In this document: one piece after another, positions 9,547-20,052 of the stretch | How positions within the stretch are numbered: position 1 is the stretch's first letter | Layout of the letters: the number at the start of each line of letters is the position of its first letter | Assembly (NCBI GenBank): GCA_013376995.1 | Contig: JACAAZ010000019.1 | Location: 20,115-84,114, forward strand | Origin: Bacteroidota bacterium | GTDB taxonomy: Bacteria; Bacteroidota; Bacteroidia; Bacteroidales; UBA4417 | Length of the DNA: 64,000 nucleotides | Direction of reading: 5' to 3' | Made by a program: the position numbers and the translations under genes | Notes under the pieces: generated by a model | Seen by the model: only the letters and a program-made list of their open reading frames with translations | The model's database searches: none | What the model was told of the DNA's origin: nothing

Positions 9547-11931
9547 TTATTCCAGATTATCCTTTTCAGGAATTCCGGTATTCTCATCACCATCATATAT
9601 TTCGATGATCGGCTCAGCCTTGAAAGCTTTGGTAACAACAATCTTATCGAGAGAAAGAAGCAAAGAAGGAAGCACAACCATATTGAAGAACATGGCGATC
9701 AGCAGAGTAGTAGATATCAGCATTCCCAGGGCCTGTGTTCCGCCGAAACCTGACACCATAAACACGCTGAACCCAAGAATAAGCACAATAGACGTATAGA
9801 TCATGCTGAATCCTGCTTCTTTCAATGCATTAATGGCAGATTTGCGAATGTCATTCCCCGTTTTCTTCAGTTCATGACGGTATCTTGAAAGATATTGGAT
9901 CGCATTGTCAACTGAGATTCCGAGAGCAATGCTGAACACGATTATCGTTGAAGGTTTTATAGGAACACCAGCAAATCCCATGATCGCAGCCGTTATTATC
10001 AAAGGGATAATGTTAGGGAGCATGGAAACAACAATCATCCTGAAGCTTGAAAACATCAGGGCCATCAGCAATGAAATAGAAATAATAGCAATCAATACGC
10101 TCTGGAATAAGTGGCTGATAAGGAATTCTGTCCCTCGTACATAAACAACACTGTTCCCGGTAATAATTACTTTGTATTGTTCCGGGTTGAAAATGCTATC
10201 CACCTTAGGGCGGAGAGAGCTTAATATCCTGTTCATTTCCTTGGTTCCAACATCAGCCATCTGGAAGCTTACCCGTGTCTTTTGCTGGATACTGTCGATA
10301 AAGGAATGCATTACTTCAATTTTACCCTCGGTTTTAGTGGGAAAGTATGATAGCACGAAGTTTTTTTCTTGCGAATTTGGAATCGAATACCTTTCAGGGT
10401 TTCCATTAAAATACGCCTGTTTTGCAAATTTGACCAGTTCAGCTACGGATAAGGGCTTGGAGAAAATTCCATAAGAAAGGACAGCATTCTGCAATTCATC
10501 AATCTTTTCAATAGTTGAAAGACGCATAACCCCTTTCTTCTTCTGGGTATCTATTGAGATCTCAAAAGGCATAACTCCGCCAAAATTTTTCTCAAAGAAC
10601 TTGAGATCTACATAAATAGGGTCAGATTTCCTTATATCATCCACAACTTTTCCTGAAGTGTGCATTTTAAGCAGGCCAATGATCCCAATGAAAAGAAGGA
10701 CGGCAGCGATCAGATAAACCATCTTGCGCTTGTGTTCAATCAGGAATATGATCTTTTGAAGAATGGCGCTGAAAACCCTGTTATCCAGATGTGCAACATG
10801 TTTTTCACCGGGAGGCGGAAGGTAGCTGAAAATAATCGGCAGTACTGTGATGCAAAGGATGTATTCCATCATAATACTGATAGAAGTGATGATGCCAAAC
10901 TCGCGAAGCATCTGGTTAGAAACCAGAATGAATGTAGCAAAGCCAATTGCTGTTGCGGTATTTACCATGAGTGATGCAAAGCCAATTCTCTGAACTACCC
11001 TTGACAAGGCTTTCATCTGGTTCCCATGCGAACGATATTCCCAATGGTATTTGTTAAGTATATAGATACAGTTTTCAATGGCGATGATTACTGTGAGCGA
11101 GGGTATTACACCAAGGAGGATAGTGATCTTGAACCCAAAAAGCCCAATCAAGCCAACAGCCCAAAGAATGCTTATCGACACAACAACGAGGGAACTCACT
11201 ACTACCTTGAAGGAGCGGAAAAAAAGGAACAGGATAAAAGCTGCTACACCTATGGAAAGGAAAATGAACAGGACTAGTTCGCTTTTTATCTTTATCATCA
11301 TCTGGGACCGGATGTATGGTAGCCCGGAAAGATGCAGATCGTGTCCCGTTTGTACTTTATAAGCTGTTGCCAAACTGGATATTTTATCGACAAGTACCAA
11401 TCGGCTTTTATCGTTCAACTTCTTCTTATCAAGTGTGACAGCAAGCAAATATGCATTTGTCTTTGGGTTATAAAGCAATCCCTCATAGAATTTGAGGTTC
11501 ATGATCTTCACCTTCAAACTATCGGCTTCAGCCTGGGTTTGAAGAGGCTTTCTGACAACCGGAATAAACTCATATTTTTTAAGGCTGTCATTTTTTACTA
11601 CGTTGACTGCCCGTGTGATAGAAGCTACTTCCTGAATACCATCAATCTTTTTGATGGTATTACCGAGATCATACCAGGCATTGAGTTCCTTTAACTCAAA
11701 CATTTTGGGGTTGATGACTCCAATAACCAAAACATTCCCATCTTCGCCGAACTGTCGCTTGAAGTGATCGTATTCCTGGTATGATGTATCAGAATAAGGC
11801 AGCATGCGAGCCATGTCGTACGACATCTTAACGGAAATTGCTTTCCAGCCCATGAAAATGGAGATGATCGCGATGCCAATTAGAATTGCTACCCTATTTC
11901 GTAGGATAGCCCTCACAAGAAATGTCCACAT
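9547..11931 (-). CDS. RND-superfamily (MMPL/HAE3-like) transporter
   Basis: 794 aa with two repeated TM halves; GVIPSLTVIIAIENCIYILNKYHWEYR and FSIALGISVDNAIQYLSRYRHELK. Confidence 0.88.
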   Translation of the reverse strand: MWTFLVRAILRNRVAILIGIAIISIFMGWKAISVKMSYDMARMLPYSDTSYQEYDHFKRQFGEDGNVLVIGVINPKMFELKELNAWYDLGNTIKKIDGIQEVASITRAVNVVKNDSLKKYEFIPVVRKPLQTQAEADSLKVKIMNLKFYEGLLYNPKTNAYLLAVTLDKKKLNDKSRLVLVDKISSLATAYKVQTGHDLHLSGLPYIRSQMMIKIKSELVLFIFLSIGVAAFILFLFFRSFKVVVSSLVVVSISILWAVGLIGLFGFKITILLGVIPSLTVIIAIENCIYILNKYHWEYRSHGNQMKALSRVVQRIGFASLMVNTATAIGFATFILVSNQMLREFGIITSISIMMEYILCITVLPIIFSYLPPPGEKHVAHLDNRVFSAILQKIIFLIEHKRKMVYLIAAVLLFIGIIGLLKMHTSGKVVDDIRKSDPIYVDLKFFEKNFGGVMPFEISIDTQKKKGVMRLSTIEKIDELQNAVLSYGIFSKPLSVAELVKFAKQAYFNGNPERYSIPNSQEKNFVLSYFPTKTEGKIEVMHSFIDSIQQKTRVSFQMADVGTKEMNRILSSLRPKVDSIFNPEQYKVIITGNSVVYVRGTEFLISHLFQSVLIAIISISLLMALMFSSFRMIVVSMLPNIIPLIITAAIMGFAGVPIKPSTIIVFSIALGISVDNAIQYLSRYRHELKKTGNDIRKSAINALKEAGFSMIYTSIVLILGFSVFMVSGFGGTQALGMLISTTLLIAMFFNMVVLPSLLLSLDKIVVTKAFKAEPIIEIYDGDENTGIPEKDNLE

Positions 11932-12173
11932 ATCTTCCCGGTATGGCTTTCGAAATTTAGAAGGAAATTAATGATATGCGAAAATAAGGATTTATCCTTT
12001 ATTTGGTTCAGATTCCTTAGTTAAGAATGAATAAACAGGCTGTGAAAGCAGAAAATATAGCATTGCCGGAAGAATTCTCTTTGAGCAGGAACAGGAAGAT
12101 GCATTGGTAAGGCTCCTGGTCCATACATAGTAAAAGGGACTGAATAGCCCTTTACCAGTTTGTCCTTCTAATT

Positions 12174-13457
12174 TCAGAGTAATTTGAATTTTACCAGGCG
12201 TAATGGCATCTTCTCATTTTTTTTCTTCATGGCAAGTGCATAGACATACCCATTATTAAAAGAGAAGGAAGAAGGGATGAAGGATAGGTCATAAGAGTCT
12301 GAAACAAAAGACGATGATCCTATTTCCTTGCCGGAATTGTCATAGGCATAAGCTTTAAACTCATTGCTTCCGGCATCCCTGGTAAATTCAAAGACCAGTA
12401 TATTCCCATCCGAATCAATGATCAGGCTTGAGAAATAAGGTAAATGAACGGGGTATAGACTTCGATCCTTTATCTTCGGCAGCTGGCTTTTGAATTGTTC
12501 TATTGTTTCCTTCTTTTCAGCCTGGTTAAGCCTGGGGTTATTGTTAATTCGGGTTTCAAATTCGCTTTCCCGCTTTATGAATGATTCGTAGTTTGACTGA
12601 ATATCTTCATCCGTAATTGGCAACGGAGTAATTTTTAAAGTATATGATTTCAGCTTTGCTCCGCTTGTTGAATATTCAGCAATACTTCCGTTTTCAGGTA
12701 TTCCAACCAATAGAGTCCCTGATTTTGAAACAGCCAGCCGGGGAGATGTGAAAGAATTATGGCTGTAAGGAAGCGACAATGATATCATTCCTTCATTGGG
12801 AATTTTAACCACGATTGAGCTTTTATCAAGATTTTCCCTGGCTTGTGACCAGATTATTTTTTCCTGACCGGTATTGAAATCCTTGATTGCGACAATATCT
12901 TTGGCGTTTTTGCCAACTACAAAACCAAGTATAGCTATTTTAGAATCTTTAAGCGGAACCATTTCCAAAGGCATATAAGTAAGTTGAAGTTTCTTAATGA
13001 AGCGGCCTTCCGTATCAAAAAACAGCATTCTTCCCTGATTATCGGATGTAAACAGGTACTTGCCATCCAGTAAACCGTAAATGCTGAAATGGGACAGGAA
13101 CTGCCCAGGTTTATTGCCCTTGCTCCCAAATTTCTTGAGAAGGTTTCCATTCCTGTCAAATTTCCATATTTCGTAAAGAGTTTTATGACACATAAAGATG
13201 GAGCCATCCTTTGCTACAACAATCTCTTTTAACAGTCCGGTATTTTTTCCATATTCAACTTTTTCAGCATCAGGGAAAAGGGATTCCCAGTTTGTTTTTG
13301 CAGCAAATCCAGGCACTTCTTCCAACCTGACTGAACTTTTTTTATAGTATGTATCGAGGTTTTGGGAATGGGAATTTAGACTCGACGCAGCAAGCATGAT
13401 GACCAGGGTAAAGGTTAATGCTTGAAATAATTTGATGTTTAGAATATTGGTATTCAT
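12174..13457 (-). CDS. Secreted 6-bladed beta-propeller (NHL-like) protein
   Basis: Signal peptide; FDRNGNLLKKFGSKGNKPGQF and FFDTEGRFIKKLQL blades; internal ATG at 13457 preferred over ORF start 13502. Confidence 0.75.
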   Translation of the reverse strand: MNTNILNIKLFQALTFTLVIMLAASSLNSHSQNLDTYYKKSSVRLEEVPGFAAKTNWESLFPDAEKVEYGKNTGLLKEIVVAKDGSIFMCHKTLYEIWKFDRNGNLLKKFGSKGNKPGQFLSHFSIYGLLDGKYLFTSDNQGRMLFFDTEGRFIKKLQLTYMPLEMVPLKDSKIAILGFVVGKNAKDIVAIKDFNTGQEKIIWSQARENLDKSSIVVKIPNEGMISLSLPYSHNSFTSPRLAVSKSGTLLVGIPENGSIAEYSTSGAKLKSYTLKITPLPITDEDIQSNYESFIKRESEFETRINNNPRLNQAEKKETIEQFKSQLPKIKDRSLYPVHLPYFSSLIIDSDGNILVFEFTRDAGSNEFKAYAYDNSGKEIGSSSFVSDSYDLSFIPSSFSFNNGYVYALAMKKKNEKMPLRLVKFKLL

Positions 13458-13515
13458 GATGTTAGGGTTTGTGCTTATTTGGAATGAATTCTTTAAGTTC
13501 AATAAGATAAGTCAG

Positions 13516-13980
13516 CTATTCAGTGACCGATGTCTCAATCACTTCACCGGAAGCGTCGGTTACTACAACAATAATTTGATTTTTATGAAGCATCTGATTG
13601 GGATCGGTATTTCTGGTAATATCATATTTAGCCCTGCTGATATTCTCAATTTGTTTCTGATCTTTTTTCTGATTGTTGAGACATATTCCTCCAATGCCAA
13701 TTAATATCAGCAAAGAAGCGGCAAGAGAGCATGTGAAAATGAGCCTTTTCGTTTTTGAATTCCTTTGTTTGACTTGAAAAGGCGGTATCTCGAAGGGTAA
13801 ATCATTGGTTGCAACTTCATCAAGCATTGAGAATATCTCTGTTTGATTTGCCTTCAGGATGAGGAATCGTTCATGGCATGCGGGGCAAACAGCAAGGTGC
13901 AATTCTATTTCTTCAGCAAGCTGAAGTTCGAGTTCCCTGTCCAGAAATGATTGAAGATCAGATTCATTCAAACAGTTCAT
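13516..13980 (-). CDS. Anti-sigma factor with zinc-finger-like N-terminus and one TM helix
   Basis: ELHLAVCPACHERF (HxxxCxxC), TM segment LIFTCSLAASLLILIGIGGICL; overlaps the sigma factor gene. Confidence 0.78.
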   Translation of the reverse strand: MNCLNESDLQSFLDRELELQLAEEIELHLAVCPACHERFLILKANQTEIFSMLDEVATNDLPFEIPPFQVKQRNSKTKRLIFTCSLAASLLILIGIGGICLNNQKKDQKQIENISRAKYDITRNTDPNQMLHKNQIIVVVTDASGEVIETSVTE

Positions 13981-14464
13981 GATATTTTGACTTTAAAATG
14001 AATGTTAACTTTTGAGTAGTCCTTGCAATACAGGTTCCTACAGAATTGTAGTTGATCTGAAGGATCTCGGAAATTTCCCTGTATGAAAACCCTTTATGAT
14101 AAAGAAGCATCAGGTTCCTGTCGCCAGGTTCCATCGTTGACAGGCAAGCCTCAACAATGCTTCGCCTTTCCTTTTCATTATATTCTGACTGCGTATCTTT
14201 TATTACTTCTATTCCTGATGCATACTCAATGTTTTTTTGCTGTCTTGATTTATGCTGTTTATACCTGGTCCGAACTGAATTAAGCAAGGAGCTATATAAC
14301 CAGGCTTTAGGGTTTTCAATCTGCTTACCAGCCTGAATTTCCTTGTAAAAAGCTGTGTAGACATCCTGTACCGTATCTGTTGCTTCGGCAGAAACCAGGT
14401 TCTGCCGGATGGCAAAATAGTAGAGCTCTTGGTAATAGGTTTTATAAATTGAGTCGAAATCCAT
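13964..14464 (-). CDS. RNA polymerase sigma-70 family ECF sigma factor
   Basis: Region 2 (DFDSIYKTYYQELYYFA...VQDVYTAFYK) and region 4 (GFSYREISEILQINYNSVGTCIARTTQKL). Confidence 0.9.
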   Translation of the reverse strand: MDFDSIYKTYYQELYYFAIRQNLVSAEATDTVQDVYTAFYKEIQAGKQIENPKAWLYSSLLNSVRTRYKQHKSRQQKNIEYASGIEVIKDTQSEYNEKERRSIVEACLSTMEPGDRNLMLLYHKGFSYREISEILQINYNSVGTCIARTTQKLTFILKSKYHELFE

Positions 14465-14573
14465 ATTGAAACAGGAAAGTCATATGATACTAAGACTAAT
14501 AACTTATGAATTTATGACAGAAATATGGCATTCGGGTAAAAAATAATTAGGTGGATGAACCCTGGTTAACATT

Positions 14574-14605
14574 AAAAAAGCCCTGAACCGCATCGGGACA
14601 GGGCT
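14574..14605 (-). terminator. Rho-independent terminator downstream of the phosphofructokinase gene
   Basis: Minus strand AGCCCTG-tcccgatgcggtt-CAGGGCTTTTTT. Confidence 0.8.
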
Positions 14606-14630
14606 ATCTTCATTGTTTTGATTCAGGAAG

Positions 14631-15848
14631 TTACCACTCAAGGATTTTCATATAATCGAATTCCTCCGGGTTTTTAAGGTATTTTTTTGCGGCAGCCATA
14701 TCATCGGCAGTCAGGTATTGCAGACTGTCGAAAAAGACCATCCTGGATTTCTGGCTATCCATATTTACCATACGGGTTTTTACCTTCCCATGTTCATCTT
14801 CAACATCCTTCAGGAATAGTGGGAAAATGTCACCGGTAGGATCAGAGGTTACCATGCAACCAGTCAATCCCTGGTCGAAAAGGCGTTTCACTCCTATCCC
14901 AAGCAGGCTGCAGTAGAGCAGGTCGAATGCCGTAGGAGGGATACAACGCAACTCATAACCCATTTCAACCGGGCGGCTTTTGATGTCCAGCCCTAGCTGT
15001 TTCAGCCTGATCTGGAGCAATAGGTTGTAGATGTGGGCCTTGCTTACATTCCCTAGTTCAGGATGCCCATGTTCATCATAAGTAAACTGGATGCCTGAAG
15101 CTTCGATTTCATCATCATTGATAAAATGGAAAACACCTTCGCTGACAATGGCAACACCATATTTAATCCCCAGGATCTTCCTTTTAACAATGGACGAAAT
15201 GATAAGCATGGTGATTTTATCGAGGGTGAGTTTTGTTTTATCAAACATTTCCGGGATAACGATCATTGGGTAGTGGCAGGCAGCTCCAATACCGAAAGCC
15301 AGGTGGCCTGCTTCACGGCCCATGGCAGAAACTACGAACCAGTTGCCGGAAGTACGTGCGTCTTCATACACTGTGCGCCCGATGCGGACACCTTCCTGCT
15401 TAGCACTCTGGTAACCGAAAGTAGGCTGGCCTTCAGGAATTGGAAGGTCGTTGTCGATGGTTTTGGGCACATGAATGTTCTGGATAGGTACTTTACGTTC
15501 GGTCAGGAACTTGGATATCCTGTTAGCCGTTGATGCTGTGTCATCACCACCAATAGTTACCAGCAGCTTGATATTATTATTGACAAAGAAATCAGTTTTG
15601 AATTCCAGGTCAGATGGTTTGTAACGGCTCATTCGGAGCACTGATCCTCCTTCACTGAAAACCCTGTCGGCCATTTCAAAATCAATATTGACAGTGGTAG
15701 GATGATCAGTGAACAGGTTCCGGTATCCATCATGGAGTCCAATTACCTTATATCCGTCTTTCAGAAATACTTTTGCTACTGAGCTTATTACAGTGTTTAT
15801 TCCGGGAGCTGGTCCGCCGCCGGCGAGAATGAGAACTGATCCTTTCAT
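14631..15848 (-). CDS. 6-phosphofructokinase, probably pyrophosphate-dependent
   Basis: GGGPAPGINTVI, TIGGDDTAS and PKTIDNDLP; GGDD plus PKTIDND are the PPi-type signature residues. Confidence 0.88.
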   Translation of the reverse strand: MKGSVLILAGGGPAPGINTVISSVAKVFLKDGYKVIGLHDGYRNLFTDHPTTVNIDFEMADRVFSEGGSVLRMSRYKPSDLEFKTDFFVNNNIKLLVTIGGDDTASTANRISKFLTERKVPIQNIHVPKTIDNDLPIPEGQPTFGYQSAKQEGVRIGRTVYEDARTSGNWFVVSAMGREAGHLAFGIGAACHYPMIVIPEMFDKTKLTLDKITMLIISSIVKRKILGIKYGVAIVSEGVFHFINDDEIEASGIQFTYDEHGHPELGNVSKAHIYNLLLQIRLKQLGLDIKSRPVEMGYELRCIPPTAFDLLYCSLLGIGVKRLFDQGLTGCMVTSDPTGDIFPLFLKDVEDEHGKVKTRMVNMDSQKSRMVFFDSLQYLTADDMAAAKKYLKNPEEFDYMKILEW

Positions 15849-16033
15849 GTTGGGAAAATGAACTTTGAGTTATGAATAATGAATTGTAATTTATTGAAAA
15901 CCGGTTAAATGAACTATTGGCATAACCTCCTGAATACAGGAAACAGGATGTTGTATCCCCGGTTATTTGCTTTGCGAATTTACCAAGAAAGTATGAAAGA
16001 ATATGGATAGTCCGTAAAAAGGCAGGCAGTTAA

Positions 16034-16696
16034 TTACTTATGCTTTGGATAATAAGCAGATACCAGTGTTTGTTCCATAAGTTCATAAGAAGAACCGGAA
16101 TATATTGAGGTCTTAATAATTCCTATGCCCTGCTGAATGTATTTTGTTACACTTCCGTTAAAAGTCTCCGTTGTAAATGCAATACTTCCGCTAAAGTTCC
16201 CGATACCGGTATGAATTTGATCCTTGAATATAAATGCAGTGCCACCAATTACTACATCTGCGACAAGCTCTCTCCAATACACAATAGTATTGGGCAAAAC
16301 AGGATAATACAAAGGTGATTTCTCCGGGCAGACAACATGTCCAGGAACAAACATCCCCGGATGATTTAAATGGTATATAGTATCATGTCCCTGGCAATAT
16401 GTATAGTAATCACTAAACTCCCACCAGACATCAGTTCCTGATTTTTTGGCTCCTGTAACCCGCACTGTGTCAAATTTGGTAGAAATTAACACTCCATCCT
16501 GCCAACTACTGTCTGCATAAATCCAGGTATATCCTAAAGCACAGGGAATTAGCCCGTCAAGCATAGGAGTTGCATCAGTCAGTGTTTCAAAAGTTTTGCC
16601 ATAAGGGCAGTTGGCATATGGATTTGTATCTTGCAACTCTTTCCTGCAACTAACAGCGATCATAAGCAGGATGAAAAGAACAGAATGGATTTTCAT
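16034..16696 (-). CDS. Secreted lipoprotein of unknown function, paralogue of 19411..20052
   Basis: Lipobox MKIHSVLFILLMIAVSCRKE (internal ATG 16696); shared motifs NPYxxCPYG, ADSxWxxGxL, SGxDxWWxxSD, CPEK. Confidence 0.7.
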   Translation of the reverse strand: MKIHSVLFILLMIAVSCRKELQDTNPYANCPYGKTFETLTDATPMLDGLIPCALGYTWIYADSSWQDGVLISTKFDTVRVTGAKKSGTDVWWEFSDYYTYCQGHDTIYHLNHPGMFVPGHVVCPEKSPLYYPVLPNTIVYWRELVADVVIGGTAFIFKDQIHTGIGNFSGSIAFTTETFNGSVTKYIQQGIGIIKTSIYSGSSYELMEQTLVSAYYPKHK

Positions 16697-16752
16697 TGTA
16701 GCATTTAAATATGGCAGGATTTGTTCTTTAAGAACTAAACATTGATAAAACA

Positions 16753-19296
16753 TTACTCTTTAATAAACCTGGACAGCTGAGAGGTGCCATCCGGGTTGAC
16801 CAGTTTAAGAATGTAAAGCCCTGAGGGCAGGTCCTGCAAATCAATATTCACCCTGTTGGTCACAATTTTGATAGAACTGCACAATATACCGGTGCTGTTG
16901 AAAATTTCCGCAACTGATTTACAATTTCCTGAAGTAAGCTCCAGTATTATCCTATCCCTTGCAGGATTCGGATACAACCTGAATTCCGGTTTCAGGGTGG
17001 GATTGTCTAATCCCGTTATTGTCTGTCCTGTTATATACATTTTCACAAATGCCGGGTTCGTCAATGCATTCAAATCAACCAGGTAGGAATAAGTTGTATA
17101 ACCAACGATTACCGGGTAAACTTTATACAGACCTGCAGGAAGAGAACTGAAGCTGAAATCTCCATTAGCATCAGTCTGGGTCCACTGAATTTGGTTATCC
17201 TGGTCATCCAGTAGCAGAATTTCCTGGTTGGCTGGGCTTACTGATTTGCCGGGATAACTCAATTGGCCGTTTATAGTGTAAGCACCTCCCAATAAAATGG
17301 AATATGGCTCAAGGTAAATTTCATAGCTGTATAGAGGTGAACCAAGGTTCAGCTGAGTGGCTGATTCCCAGTATATGAAACTTGTGAAGAAAGTTGGAAG
17401 ATAAGTTGACGAGAATGGTCCATTTATGAGGGGAGATGCCTGCAGGTAATAATCTCCCGGGGCTACATTGGTAAAATGGAAGTACGAGTCAGGCCCGGGG
17501 CTTGTCTGTTGAATATTGACCGGCATCCCAAGGCTATCAATTTGAACGAGGTTGACAACTGCTTCCGTCAATGACTGGATATCAGCTATTACCTTGCCGG
17601 AAACGCCAGTGATTTGAGGCGCTATCAGCAATGAATCCGACTGGTTAGAGCAGCCCTGGGCAGTTGCAACGGTTAAGGTTACTATGTAATTCCCTGGAAT
17701 TGTATAGGTTACCATGGGATTTTGAACACTTGAGGTTGAGCCATTGCCAAAATCCCAATTATATGAAACAATACCGGAAGTTGGAAGTGAAAGGTCGGTG
17801 AAATACACAGCTTCATACAAATGAGGTGTGGTGAATGTAAAGTCTGAATAAGGACTTCCATTTACAATAATTTGTTGGATAGTAGTTGCCGAACACCCGG
17901 CAGATGTTGTGATGGTTAGTTCAACTGAATAGGTTCCGGAATTGGTAAATGTATGTGATGGGTTTTGTAATGTGCTCACATTGGCGGAACCAGACCCAGG
18001 GTCTCCAAAATTCCAGTTCCAACCGGTCAGGCTGCTTCCGCCATTGGTTTGTGACAGGTCTGTAAATTGAACCGCGGTGCCGGAACAGATTATCGCAGGG
18101 AAACTGAAAAAAGCAATGGGATTAGGGTTGATCGTTACAACATGTGTTACGGTTGTTGTGTTACCGGATGTATCAACAAATGTAAATAGTACATTAAAAC
18201 TGCCAGCAAAAGCATATAGATGCGTTGGATTCGACAGTACACTTACAGATCCATCTCCAAAATCCCAATTATATAAGGCAGCGCTGTTGGGATCTGCCAG
18301 GGCGGTAAACTGGGTAGGTTCTCCAAGGCACTGGCCTGTAAAAGTAAAATCAATAACTGCAGGCTGAATAGTCACCGGCCTGTAAATAGTGTCCTGACAG
18401 CCATAACTATTAGTGGCAATTTCACGGACAGCATAATTTCCAGGGAGTGAATATGTATGTGTTGGGTTCTGGAGTGTACTTATATTATTGACTCCCGAGG
18501 CCTGGTCTCCAAAATCCCAGTTCCATCCGGTTATTGTTCCTATGCCAATGCATACAGACGCATCGGTAAATTGAACAGCTTGGTTTTGAGTTTGTCCGGA
18601 ATAATTAAAATTTGCAACGGGAGGCTGGCTAATGGATATTGTCTGCGTGGTACTGCTCCCACAGCTATCTAGATTAGCCTGGTTTTCAATGACCTGTACA
18701 GATAGAGAAACATTGTAGTTACCAGGAGAACTGTAAGTATGGCTAACATTTGGGTTGTTTGGATAAAGCACTCGTTGCACATGGCCATCTCCGAAATTCC
18801 AGTCCCATACATTTATAAAACCTGTTGGTGTAACTGCCAGGCTAGTGAAATTAACCGGCTGGCCCTGGCACGTTTGTGGTGCTATCGAAAAGGTGGAAGT
18901 TGGTGGCTGGTAAATTTCAACAGTATTTGAAACACTGTTTGACTGGCCCAGTGAATTGGTTACTGTTAGAAAAACCGTATAATTTCCTGGAGTTGAAAAA
19001 ATATGCATGGGATTTTGCAGCACACTGACATTGTTTGCACCTGAATTTGGATCTCCAAAGTTCCAGCTCCATGAAACTATTGAAGAACCAGATGGTGTCG
19101 TCGACAGGTCCTCAAAGATTGTACTGACGCCCTGGCAAGGTCTAAGCCACCAGAAACCAGCTGTTGGTGAAAGCGGGTTAGAATTACTGACCTGGCGTAA
19201 AACTGATGCGCACATTCCTTTTACCGGACACGCATTTATTACAACCAGAAAAAAAAGAGCAGTGACAAGAATAAGTCGGGATACAAAAAATTTCAT
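16753..19296 (-). CDS. Multi-PKD-domain secreted protein with T9SS sorting domain
   Basis: Repeated WNWNFGDPGSG...NPSHTFTNSGTYSVELTIT units; C-terminus FRLYPNPARDRIILEL...LPSGLYILKLVNPDGTSQLSRFIKE; start MKFFVSRLILV at 19296. Confidence 0.9.
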   Translation of the reverse strand: MKFFVSRLILVTALFFLVVINACPVKGMCASVLRQVSNSNPLSPTAGFWWLRPCQGVSTIFEDLSTTPSGSSIVSWSWNFGDPNSGANNVSVLQNPMHIFSTPGNYTVFLTVTNSLGQSNSVSNTVEIYQPPTSTFSIAPQTCQGQPVNFTSLAVTPTGFINVWDWNFGDGHVQRVLYPNNPNVSHTYSSPGNYNVSLSVQVIENQANLDSCGSSTTQTISISQPPVANFNYSGQTQNQAVQFTDASVCIGIGTITGWNWDFGDQASGVNNISTLQNPTHTYSLPGNYAVREIATNSYGCQDTIYRPVTIQPAVIDFTFTGQCLGEPTQFTALADPNSAALYNWDFGDGSVSVLSNPTHLYAFAGSFNVLFTFVDTSGNTTTVTHVVTINPNPIAFFSFPAIICSGTAVQFTDLSQTNGGSSLTGWNWNFGDPGSGSANVSTLQNPSHTFTNSGTYSVELTITTSAGCSATTIQQIIVNGSPYSDFTFTTPHLYEAVYFTDLSLPTSGIVSYNWDFGNGSTSSVQNPMVTYTIPGNYIVTLTVATAQGCSNQSDSLLIAPQITGVSGKVIADIQSLTEAVVNLVQIDSLGMPVNIQQTSPGPDSYFHFTNVAPGDYYLQASPLINGPFSSTYLPTFFTSFIYWESATQLNLGSPLYSYEIYLEPYSILLGGAYTINGQLSYPGKSVSPANQEILLLDDQDNQIQWTQTDANGDFSFSSLPAGLYKVYPVIVGYTTYSYLVDLNALTNPAFVKMYITGQTITGLDNPTLKPEFRLYPNPARDRIILELTSGNCKSVAEIFNSTGILCSSIKIVTNRVNIDLQDLPSGLYILKLVNPDGTSQLSRFIKE

Positions 19297-19410
19297 AGCA
19301 GATAAATTATTTTTGATCAAAGAGAGGTGGTGAAACAAATGTATAAAAAAGGCATACATTATTATGCCATTATATCAGAAGAACTTTCTTTGATGCTGAA
19401 TGAGAAGATT

Positions 19411-20052
19411 TTATTGTTCAGAAACCATGTAATTTAGCAAGGTCTTCTCGTTCACCAGATTACCATCAATGGTTATTATCTTGACAATTCCAACACCGGG
19501 TTGTATGATCCTGGTGAAATTCCCTCTTTTAAACTGGTAGCAATTTTCGAAATCGCCTATTTCAGTATGGATTATTCCATCATAAACAGAAGCTTCTCCC
19601 GGGAAAACCATATCACCAGAGATTTCATACCAATCCCAGGCAGGCCCATCCGGGACAGGGTAGAACAAAATTGTTTTTTCAGGGCAGGCTGTTGTTCTTT
19701 CAGGTACCATTCCATTGATATTCAGCTTGTAAACCGTATCATTCTGAGTGCAAAGCTGATTTCCGTCACTCAACTTCCACCAGTAATCTGATCCGGATTT
19801 TTCAGCAGAGACTACAAATATTGAGGATCTGCCGGCAGATTTCAGTATTCCGTTTTCCCAGGTGCTGTCAGCATAATTCCAGGAAAGACCGAGTTGAAAA
19901 GGAATCATGCCCTCGCTGTGGGCGAGAAGGCTTTCCATTTTAACAAAGGATTGGCCATATGGGCAACCTGAATAAGGATTTTCAGTGGTTTTCTCTTTTT
20001 TGCAAGCCGAAAAAAGAAGTAACAAGACGAAAAGTGATAGAAAATACTTCAT
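19411..20052 (-). CDS. Secreted lipoprotein of unknown function, paralogue of 16034..16696
   Basis: Lipobox LLLLFSACKKEK; same conserved motifs as the other paralogue. Confidence 0.72.
   Translation of the reverse strand: MKYFLSLFVLLLLFSACKKEKTTENPYSGCPYGQSFVKMESLLAHSEGMIPFQLGLSWNYADSTWENGILKSAGRSSIFVVSAEKSGSDYWWKLSDGNQLCTQNDTVYKLNINGMVPERTTACPEKTILFYPVPDGPAWDWYEISGDMVFPGEASVYDGIIHTEIGDFENCYQFKRGNFTRIIQPGVGIVKIITIDGNLVNEKTLLNYMVSEQ

Noticed and set aside
10660-11694. Cluster of plus-strand ORFs opposite the MMPL/RND gene
   Set aside because: Antisense shadow ORFs of a confidently assigned transporter; composition not protein-like.
12126-12160. gtaaaaggg...ccctttac hairpin after the MMPL/propeller intergenic region
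   Set aside because: Contains a bulge and lacks a T run on either strand; too weak to call a terminator.
17700-19100. Recurrent tccaaaatcccaatt-like nucleotide motifs
   Set aside because: Explained by repeated PKD WNFGD-coding segments in the 16753 CDS.
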